A stretch of 64,000 nucleotides of DNA from Phoma sp. XZ068. Its lineage: Eukaryota; Ascomycota; Dothideomycetes; Pleosporales; Didymellaceae. Position 1 is the first letter of the stretch; each line of letters opens with the position of its first letter. This document shows positions 56,139 through 64,000 of the stretch, piece after piece. The stretch spans positions 930,001 to 994,000 of the forward strand of contig RBKR01000011.1 in assembly GCA_004835665.1 (NCBI GenBank). The letters are read 5' to 3'. The position numbers were made by a program, and so were the translations under genes. The notes under the pieces were generated by a model that made no database searches, was not told where the DNA came from, and saw nothing but the letters and a program-made list of their open reading frames with translations.

Positions 56139-59100
56139 TTTGAAGGTGTCAAGCTCGCCTCAAAGCTGGCGGCTGCTGAAGAAACGAAGACAAAGAAATA
56201 GGCTGCACAGGATGGTGGGGAACAGAGCTAAGATAAGCTTGTGAATGCGGAGTAAACTCTAGATAGCAGGGTAGACAAGGAAGATGTTCCTTATATGTCT
56301 TGCTTTAGTAATGTGGTCTGAGGCTGCAAACGCCTGGGGCGACGATGATCTTATACAACTTGCCCACAACCATGCTTGAGTCATCTGTCAATGGATGGCT
56401 TGTCGATGGACCGCTGCAGGGTGCTGGTGCAAGAGGCGCTGAGAAATAGTGGGCTTGGCCGACGGGCGCGGGAAAAGACGACGCGGGGACTCACAGCTGT
56501 CACGCCCTACCAGGCTGCAGCCAATCGTTAAAGACGCCGGCTCGGAGTTCATCATTACGACGCCCATGCTTTCGAATCATTCTCGAAGAAAAGCGTTCTT
56601 TGTTGGCGCCTACGGCAAAAACATGAAACGGATACGGCAATTTTGTCTGGAACCAATTGCTAGCTTGCATGGTTGATGTGGAGACTCAGCGTTGCGATGT
56701 TCCTCTCGGTGCCGCATTCAGCCTCAACCTACCATACACTGTCGCGAACTCAAGGCTAACAATCAGCCCGACAGTGTACGTTAAGTATACACGGCGCGAC
56801 GCGTACTTTCATCTCGGATTCCTCACTGCCGTGCAATCTAGGCCGCACAGCCAAGTAATTACAATATTGCTTCACAATTGTCGTCTAGTCCTCGTACGTG
56901 TCGTTCAGCCTCAACCTTCCTTACACTGTTGTGACCCCCAAGCTATTACTCAGCGGCACAGACCCCAGAACCGTGTACGTTAGGAATAATCGACTGGGTG
57001 GAGCCGTCGTGTCATTGGCCTGCTTGCAGAATTTTGCTTCCTATACCGTTAGATGTTAGACTCAATAAAATCGAGTTTCAACAACATCCAACGATCGGGG
57101 TCTGCCGATGAGCAAATTTTCCATCATCGTGATGCAACGGTGTGAAATGCAAGGTACTCGGTGACTCTATTGTGGTACGTGCGCTGCCAGGTGAGAGAAC
57201 GTGGTGTTTTGCGCGCGTCCCAGACGTGTTGGAACGACATATTGCCAAACCTGGCGTTATAGGGCGCAAAAGGAAAGGGCGTTGCTGACATTGCTCAGGC
57301 AGCCCTTAAATTGACCATTCAGAGCGTTGCGCGATATCGCCATCGCTTGAGATCGCCGTGTTTGGTTGGCAGTCATGAACTCCGAACGCACATGTATGCT
57401 TATGTTATTCCGAATGACCAAGCATGTCATCAGGCACGACTTGTGACGATCCTGAGATAGCAGTAATTGGTTTTGACCCTTGTGAATTGGCAACAGAATG
57501 CGCAAGCTTTCTGGGGTTGTGGGCAGAGCACTGGGGTGCCAGTACCGCTCAATTGACATCAGGCGCGCCGCGAAGCCATCATGCGCCTCTCGCAAAGTGC
57601 TGCATGCTTTATTGCATATCGTTCTAATGGCCTTCAAACTACTCCGGCATTACGGTGGGTCGTAGATCGTGGGTCGATACAGATTCATCTCCGCAATCGC
57701 GGAGAAAGAGGACCCTTCTCCACGATGTGACTCAGATACAGCGGTCAACCTCACTTGGTGTTTTCCGTTAACCGTATACTTTTCCGTTTGATGGCCAGCG
57801 TTGCCAAGTCCGACGAGGTTGTTTCTGTCAATTCGACTTCGTCTTCTGCATCCCGATTCTTCTCAGCGTAAAGCGCGCTGGGCACAATCTTATCTTCATG
57901 GCCTGCTCCACTGCACCGGACATGCCGAACCTGATTTCTCTCTCACAAGCCGCTCCATATCGAAGTCGTCAAGCGCTGTTGCCGCCGCGAAAAGCAGTTT
58001 GAAGCTCTTGAACACCTGCGGGATGAGACTTCCGCGCTTGTACATGAAAGAGTACCAGCACATGCCAGTCATCAGTAGACCGAGGAGCATCGTTGTTCAT
58101 ACTGGATAGGGGCGCAGGCGGTGTACGATCGTTGTTTCCAGAGTGCTCGAGATGACGGCCGCCAGCGTCCCCAGGCCAGATAACTTTCCAAGCCTGGTGT
58201 GCTTCCCCAAGCATTCAAAGCGTTCGTACAAGGTCGGACAGGGTTGGCAAGACAGCCTTCTTTCCGCAACTATAGAAGTGAATCCTACGAAACACTCTCA
58301 CAAAAAACAAGGATAGATCGAGCGCGTTGACAGCGATATCAAAGTTTGCCGCAGTCTTGCTCCTGCTTTTCATTAACAAAACTTACACCACTGAGCAGCG
58401 TTACGCATACCTAGCTGACGGAGTTAATATCGTATATCACCATGAAAGACAACAGCGGATAGATGATCTACACACCGCTCTGGGCTGCATTCAGCGAAGT
58501 CCACTCGAGCCCTATGTATACCCACGTTATGGACGACAATACTCTGACCCTGTGACGCTCAGGCTCCATATTGGCAAGCATCAACGATCGGTTGAAGCCG
58601 CTCCAACCATGCGAGAGCTCGAGATATCGGTCGGTGTCAGACCTAGCGCAGTAACGAGGCCAGCGCGACTCGCATTGTAACAACAATGACAATTCTTGAC
58701 ATGGAAGCCGTTGCTGTCGCCGGGCTGCCAGTGTTAGTGAAGGCCATGTGTCGAACGAACGTGCGCCCATGGGACAAAAAGGATCATCAGTGTACCGTCT
58801 GGTTTCAGTTCCTCGACATCATGATAATGCTCGTGACAATTTTACGTGACGTGCCTGCGATAATCGTATCCACCTTTAACTATGCACTCCCAGGAAGATG
58901 TCAGTAGCATTGAATGTGCCATTATCCCTGCACTCTCTACTCTGGATCCGGAACTGAAGATGCAATGCTGTCCCAAAGGGCAGGCAGGCGTCTTGAGCCT
59001 TAGCATTGCTCAGAATGATCGGCGAAAGGCATGCAGCAAGGACAGATCTATCATGCGATTGAAGCAGGCAGTACCGGGGCCTTCAAACCTGCGTCATTGG

Positions 59101-59605
59101 CAAGAACTCCGAGGCTGTGTTTGACGTTGCCTAGTTGGATTCTGGCTTGATGGGGTGTAGTATAGTGTCGGTGCCGCGGTGAGATGCGTAGGTTATCAGT
59201 GAGATTTGACCAACGAAATGAAAGAAAGCTTGGAAATGGCGCCTGAACTGTAACCTACAGCCTGCAGATGTACAAATCCAACGCGGTTCGCAAACGGTGT
59301 TGCTATCGTGGAGTGTGTAGGCATTTGACTCGGCCTTTGGCCGAGGGGCGTGGAGTTGATGCACAGGCGAGAGAAGGGGAAGCTATGGCCCCCGCGGCTG
59401 CGGATGCGGACGACATGCGTTTGGCGACCCTCAGCATTGCAACAACGAAGCGCGTTTCCCACGTTTAACGACAATCGAACAGCGCCAGTGCTTTTGGTGT
59501 AGGATGACAATTGCACGTGGTTGCTTACTCATGAAAAATCATCTGCTGTTTATTCCACCTTGAGCACCTCAAAGGTTCAATTTCACATTCCACATCACCG
59601 CGCTG
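56139..59605. other. 3.5-kb intergenic tract
   Basis: Contains a diverged direct repeat (56717-56786 and 56904-56985). Frames at 57801-58109, 57896-58090 and 58327-58680 lack motifs, and the last starts at TTG. No gene supported. Confidence 0.5.
56717..56985. repeat. Diverged direct repeat, two copies about 190 bp apart
   Basis: Copy 1 (56717-56786) and copy 2 (56904-56985) both begin TTCAGCCTCAACCT, share TACACTGT 14-16 bp later, and end in GTGTACGTTA. The interior has diverged. Confidence 0.65.
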
Positions 59606-60539
59606 ATGGCAGATCTGCCAACACCGCCTGCTTCGTCTCTGGCGGCTTCGCAGCATGCTTCGCCTCTACCGCAGCCTCGGAGACGCCCGCTGCAGCCTGG
59701 CGGCACGAAAGAGAGCGAGCTCATCAGGTACTTGGACCATGGCGTAAACCAGGTCCAGAAACGCGTCGACAATCGCGTGACAAACAGGATGACGCCGGCC
59801 CTGCTGGGTCAAGAGGAGGGTTACCGCGCATTTTGGGAGGTTGCAAAGGACCTGGACGGTCTTGTGGATGTTGTATGGGTGTCAGGATCACGTAGGCACT
59901 CCCCAGAACCTCTTTTAAACATCTGTCTGATCCCCACCAGCAAATCTACAGATCCCGTACCTCCTCAACCTCGCCATGCTTACCGCCGACTTCCTTCCAC
60001 ACTTCCACAATACTACACGCTCTACGCAATCTACTTTCCGTCTTATATCGAAGCTCGACTACGCTTTCGCATCTCTTCTCACGGGTCATGACTCCTCAAC
60101 CGGCGAGAGTTTACCAGGCTTCGAGGCAGGCCGTTTGATAGCTACGACAGACAAAGTTCGGCTGAAGGGCATTGTTGAACGTACGCGACTAACTGTTGTG
60201 CGTGTGTTGAGTGGAGAAAGTGTTGTAGGAGACGATGAGGGAGCAAGTGAGGGTGAGGCGATGGATACAGATATGGATGGCGATCCAAAGGCAGACGCTA
60301 GGGCAGACCCTGGCACAGTGGTTTTCGAAGGTTTCGAGAACAACGAGGATAAAGACGACGACGAAGACTGGGAAGAGCGCAACATTGGTAGCATCTACGA
60401 GAAGACTATAGGCGAGCTAGGTGATGTCCTTGGGGGACCACCCATAGGAATCATCACAGATGATTGGGGTGTCAATGGGACCGACAAAGAGAGGAGAGGG
60501 CAGGGCTTCATTGAGTCTGGTGGAGAAATTGAGCTATGA
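59606..60539 (+). CDS. Conserved-looking unknown protein, 294 residues
   Basis: Two exons, 59606-59891 and 59941-60539 (49-nt intron GTAGGC...CACCAG), give 294 residues. After a Pro/Ser-rich start, a helical region includes LIRYLDHGVNQVQKRVDNRV and YRAFWEVAKDLDGLVDVVWV. The splice produces SGSPNLQIPYLLNLAMLTAD, followed by a second helical block (TFRLISKLDYAFASLLTG). The C-terminal third is very acidic (about residues 190-235, with DTDMDGD and DKDDDEDWEE). It looks like an all-helical scaffold with an acidic tail. I cannot name the family with confidence; a nuclear complex subunit is one possibility. The ATG at 59606 is in context GCTGATGG. Confidence 0.85.
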
Positions 60540-61134
60540 ACACCTCGATAACTACCCCTTGAGACCTTACGGCGGACCATTGCTCTAGGTGTACCGCGAT
60601 TTGAAGCTAGCTAGACCCCATGATAACTCAGACAACCATGTCCAGGATCCAAACTATTTCAAGGAGCTAGTCCAATTGAGATGCCGGAACGTGGGCTTCC
60701 CTGGCGAGAAAAACCATCTTCACCAGCTCGAACTGAGGATGCTGATACGCTTGAGTATGGTCTGGTGGTGTCTCACCAGGAAACCCAACGGACAAGAGCT
60801 GAAGCCATGAGAACGTTGAGCTTGCTCGACAATCCTGTTAGTTAAGCAGCGTTCAAGCAGTCTTTTGCAGGTCGCTGTGTTTTATGGTAGGAAGGCAAGG
60901 AACGTCCGTTTGCTCCTGTCCAAAAGGACACACGCTACGTCACGCGAGCACACGATTGGCCTGACCGCCACACAGTAGCAATATCGCGTCGCAAGACAAG
61001 CTTCGCCCGATCTCTATACATGCCCGACGAACAAGGACCCTCGACACCGGTCGTCGCTCCTCGGTTCATTGCATGTACAACAGTGGCGTTCAGCGTATCA
61101 ATTCTTTCGATCGTTTCTTGCTCATCCTATCAGC
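60540..61134. other. Intergenic region
   Basis: 3' side of the gene ending at 60539 and promoter of the gene at 61135. The downstream frame is open back to a TAG at 60976, but no in-frame ATG precedes 61135. No other feature. Confidence 0.5.
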
Positions 61135-64000
61135 ATGCCAACATATCACGCTCGCAGCATCACCGTACGCCTGGGTTCCATGCCCCTCGCTGAGACAACT
61201 ACTAGCGATGTTGTTCTTAGGAAAGGCGAAGTAGCCAAGCACCATAGCGAAGCTGCCAAGAAGAAGCTGTTGCACAGCTGCTTCCTTGACGAGAAGCGCG
61301 TCTTGTTTCCTGGCGACCTGGATGGCTATGAGCTCAATTGGCTGGGTGACGCACCCTTCATGCAGGTCCAGGCCGCTGGTGGCTGCACACAATCTTTAGA
61401 ATTTCATGGTAGCTCACAACGACCCGCTACATCGGAACAGAGCCGCCCACAAGCTCTGGCGCTGCATGTCAAGCTGTCCGATAAGGCCTTCGTCTCTGGC
61501 TCTACTGGCAAGGCACACCTGAAGATCGAAGTGCTATTCAACGGGCAGCTCTCGACTTGTTCACTGCTTCATACCAACGACATACGGTCGGGTGCCAAGT
61601 CCCTCCACCAGGTCTTTGCCGGCTACAGAGTAGACTTCCTCGCCGAGAGACCTTGGGTTCTCTTGCCACCTTTTACGACTGCGGACGGTGGAGCGAGGCG
61701 GTTTCGCAAAACCATTACTTCACCAGAGCGCTGGGAACAGATTGTTGCTGCGTTACTGAAAGAAGCCGAAGAGCGAGGCACAGACAAGGACGGAAAGCCG
61801 CCACCATCTGCTGAGTTCTTGCACGCACTGGCAAACATGCAGATGCCAGAGAACGTCAAACATATGCAGAAGCCTGGCGGCAGAAAGTTTGGTGTCATAG
61901 ACGTTGTAATTACGGCTGGCACAGGCACCAAAATCACTGCTGGTACTAACTATTTGAAGCGTCCACAGAGGCTCAAAGACTCCGACTTTGCCATACGGAA
62001 AGAGGCAAGAGCCGTGAGTGAATTCTCTGCAACTGATATCGGCCAGTCTCAGGATGCCGCGTACAAGCTTCATCAGGGAGTGCTTTCCGGCGATGCCTAC
62101 GCGAACTTGGAGGATGATAGCTATATACAGCAGGAGCGTCCCCGAAAGCGTCAAGCATTGTCTCCGGTGCGAACTCTGCCACAGCCTGCAGCACAGGACT
62201 TGGGCTTTCAAAATCTGTTTCCGGGGGCGCAGATACCATATCTGCCTCCACCAGGCCGGTCTACACCACAACACGATCCATCCTATATCGCAGGCCGTAT
62301 CAGGCCACACTGCTCATCACCAGAACATTGTAGCGACAGTCACAAGGGGCCGTTGCCTTCCAACAACGACCACCGTGATCACGAAGCGACTTGCGACATA
62401 TTCAAATCAATGAAACAGAACGGCGGAGCATCACATGCATGCCACCATTATCACTCTCCGCCACCGAATTTGCAAACGACCTTTCCAAACTCATCTCCCG
62501 CACCTCCAGCCTTGGCCAATATGCGGTCCTTCGAGCCTACATGTGGGTACGAACTACCTGGAAGTCCACCGTTGGTCACCTCAGCTTCGTACTCAAGTCC
62601 GAATATAAGGAGTTCGGGCCATCAAAACTCACATTTGGTTCAATTAACGTCAGCTAGCAGATGTGAGACGCCGGCTTCTGTCATTCCTACAACGGGTCCC
62701 TCTACTCCATGGGTAGCTCCTATAGCGTTGATGTACCCTCCTACCGCAGATTGGACAAGTTCACCAAGTGCCACTACGTCGAACTACTATCCCATGTACG
62801 GCTCTCGGCAGAACATATCGGGTTTGTATCCTCCAAGTGTATTTCAATACGTGCCTCCGAACGGATTGCCTAGTCTTTTGCCACAAACGCCACAGTTCTT
62901 CACGCGCCCAGGACCTGCGCTATACGCAACGCCAGTTACGTCATCACCACCGGCTTTCCAAATGTCTGGCTCTCTTCCACCAACGGCAATGTTTACTGTC
63001 ACATCAAGGCCCAGACGAAGTACATTGCCTACAAATGACAAGGCTGTAGTCGACTCAGGAATACCTCGTAACACTACGCTCGTCAGCCGTCTTGTGATTA
63101 CAGGGCTGAAAGGCAGGCCTATAGTTGACCATCGCTGGAATACCGCTCAATATATCGTCATACGCCATGTTGAGTCAGCCGAAGGTATTGGACATGGTCG
63201 TGCGGAGACGCCTGGTTCCGGATACAACGAGCCAAGATCTAGATCCCCTGCGCGAAAGCAGAGCAAGTGCCGTAACAGCACGGTTAGAGCGAGGTCCTGG
63301 GTAAGTCGTTCTAATCAAAAGGTTCAGCCCGAGATTACCCAACACCGAACTTGGGATCAAGGGCAAGGCAGCATCCAGGATGGACTGGTCCACCATGCAT
63401 TCGAAGGATCGCCTCCATATCTCAAAAAGCACCAATGCCCTGCAAACGAAGAGCTGCCGCTGAGTCCCAATATTGATGTGCCAGACAAGGTTGCGTCATA
63501 CGTATCTGCACCAGTATCGTCACCCACACCTAGGCCCGCACCAGGTACATCTGCACCGTTCCCTGAGCCTACCATGACGGCACGCCATTATGTTTCACGT
63601 AATTCATTGCCCAGCATACAAGGCCCCAAAGCGGCCACCTTCCTCTTTGACGATCCCGAAGAGGTTTTGCGGGAGGCGGCAAGAATGAGACGTTCTAAAT
63701 CACCGACCAAGCCAGCAGTCACACCTTCAATGCCGCCAACGACGCCGCCAGCCCAATTCGAGTCAACAACAAATGCCAGCGGCCCAGGCTCTTCGTCACC
63801 TCTATCAAGTGTGCCAACCTCCCCGATTCTAGGAGTATCCAAAGAAATTGGCTTTGGTGGCACAGCTCCGGACCAGATCCCACAACTCGATGGATCACCC
63901 GCACGTACAATCCCTACAATATCGCCATGCAAACTGCAGATTTCATCAAGCGCGAAGTCATCCTATCCAACACCAAAATTTCAACACTCTGGCCCTGCCA
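61135..64000 (+). CDS. Large unknown protein, N-terminal 955 residues (cut by right edge)
   Basis: An uninterrupted frame from the ATG at 61135 runs to the window end, so the C-terminus is missing. Residues about 1-270 look folded and conserved in style: MPTYHARSITVRLG, DEKRVLFPGDLDGYELNW, AGYRVDFLAERPWVLLPPF, GGRKFGVIDVVITAG. A basic patch RPRKRQ (about 345) may be a nuclear-localisation signal. The remaining 600 residues are Pro/Ser/Thr-rich and probably disordered, interrupted by one ordered stretch at about 635-685 (NTTLVSRLVITGLKGRPIVD, then HRWNTAQYIVIRHVESAEG). I recognise no named domain. The length without stops, in a region where other frames are broken, makes coding very likely. 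A regulatory or scaffold protein is plausible but unproven. Confidence 0.85.
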   Translation, partial: MPTYHARSITVRLGSMPLAETTTSDVVLRKGEVAKHHSEAAKKKLLHSCFLDEKRVLFPGDLDGYELNWLGDAPFMQVQAAGGCTQSLEFHGSSQRPATSEQSRPQALALHVKLSDKAFVSGSTGKAHLKIEVLFNGQLSTCSLLHTNDIRSGAKSLHQVFAGYRVDFLAERPWVLLPPFTTADGGARRFRKTITSPERWEQIVAALLKEAEERGTDKDGKPPPSAEFLHALANMQMPENVKHMQKPGGRKFGVIDVVITAGTGTKITAGTNYLKRPQRLKDSDFAIRKEARAVSEFSATDIGQSQDAAYKLHQGVLSGDAYANLEDDSYIQQERPRKRQALSPVRTLPQPAAQDLGFQNLFPGAQIPYLPPPGRSTPQHDPSYIAGRIRPHCSSPEHCSDSHKGPLPSNNDHRDHEATCDIFKSMKQNGGASHACHHYHSPPPNLQTTFPNSSPAPPALANMRSFEPTCGYELPGSPPLVTSASYSSPNIRSSGHQNSHLVQLTSASRCETPASVIPTTGPSTPWVAPIALMYPPTADWTSSPSATTSNYYPMYGSRQNISGLYPPSVFQYVPPNGLPSLLPQTPQFFTRPGPALYATPVTSSPPAFQMSGSLPPTAMFTVTSRPRRSTLPTNDKAVVDSGIPRNTTLVSRLVITGLKGRPIVDHRWNTAQYIVIRHVESAEGIGHGRAETPGSGYNEPRSRSPARKQSKCRNSTVRARSWVSRSNQKVQPEITQHRTWDQGQGSIQDGLVHHAFEGSPPYLKKHQCPANEELPLSPNIDVPDKVASYVSAPVSSPTPRPAPGTSAPFPEPTMTARHYVSRNSLPSIQGPKAATFLFDDPEEVLREAARMRRSKSPTKPAVTPSMPPTTPPAQFESTTNASGPGSSSPLSSVPTSPILGVSKEIGFGGTAPDQIPQLDGSPARTIPTISPCKLQISSSAKSSYPTPKFQHSGPA

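Noticed and set aside
57896..58090. Short hydrophobic minus-strand frame (MLLGLLMTGMCWYSFMYKRG)
   Set aside because: Only 64 codons, with no convincing exon on either side. It could be a relic, but evidence is insufficient.
58327..58680. Signal-peptide-like frame on the + strand
   Set aside because: The first codon is TTG and no ATG provides the hydrophobic start; the rest lacks conserved features.
1..64000. CRISPR arrays, rRNA genes, tRNAs, intact transposons
   Set aside because: None recognised on reading both strands; no regularly spaced repeats, no transposase or reverse-transcriptase motifs.

Overview
The window reads as nuclear DNA of a filamentous ascomycete (Pezizomycotina, perhaps Dothideomycetes). 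Evidence: most genes are interrupted by short 45-150 nt GT...AG introns, often with a CTRAC-type branch site. Typical Pezizomycotina genes are present, including a LaeA-type methyltransferase, CSN7, Hrd3, an arrestin-related adaptor and ACS/DHA-type MFS transporters. There are no bacterial-style operons, and no tRNA, rRNA or CRISPR that I could find. All gene models were assembled by hand from open frames and splice signals; no homology search was run.

Layout. 1-31.9 kb is gene-dense: an unrecognised protein cut by the left edge (-); a Rab4-like GTPase (+); a PAF-acetylhydrolase-like lipase (+); HRD3/SEL1L (-); a DHA-type MFS transporter (+); a CCHC zinc-knuckle protein with a GW/WG-rich tail (+); an unknown acidic protein (+); COP9 signalosome subunit 7 (-); a CCC2-type copper P-type ATPase (+); an amino-acid permease (+); a secreted cysteine-free repeat protein (-); a five-exon membrane protein resembling the fungal DUF3292 family (+); an allantoate-permease-type MFS transporter (+); and a MARVEL tetraspan protein (-).

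32-46 kb is gene-poor. It contains an eight-exon laeA homologue (-), flanked by about 4 kb and 7.7 kb without convincing genes. The upstream side carries a (CAG)9 microsatellite and short tandem repeats. A possible small gene lies at 45.1-45.6 kb.

46-64 kb holds a 74-residue two-exon gene (+), a bHLH (SREBP-type) regulator (-), a membrane-anchored RING-H2 protein (-), an arrestin-related adaptor with a PPxY motif (-), a conserved unknown protein (+), and a large unknown protein cut by the right edge (+). Intergenic gaps of 1-3.5 kb separate most of these.

How the genes relate. There is no biosynthetic cluster or obvious multi-gene system. Several neighbours act in ubiquitin-dependent quality control and trafficking (Hrd3, CSN7, RING-H2, arrestin-PPxY), and others in secretion or transport (Rab4, CCC2, permeases), but nothing shows that they work as one unit. 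The main points for follow-up are the highly fragmented laeA gene and its repeat-bearing upstream region, the zinc-knuckle/GW protein, the repeat protein, and a striking reversal of C/G strand bias inside single genes.
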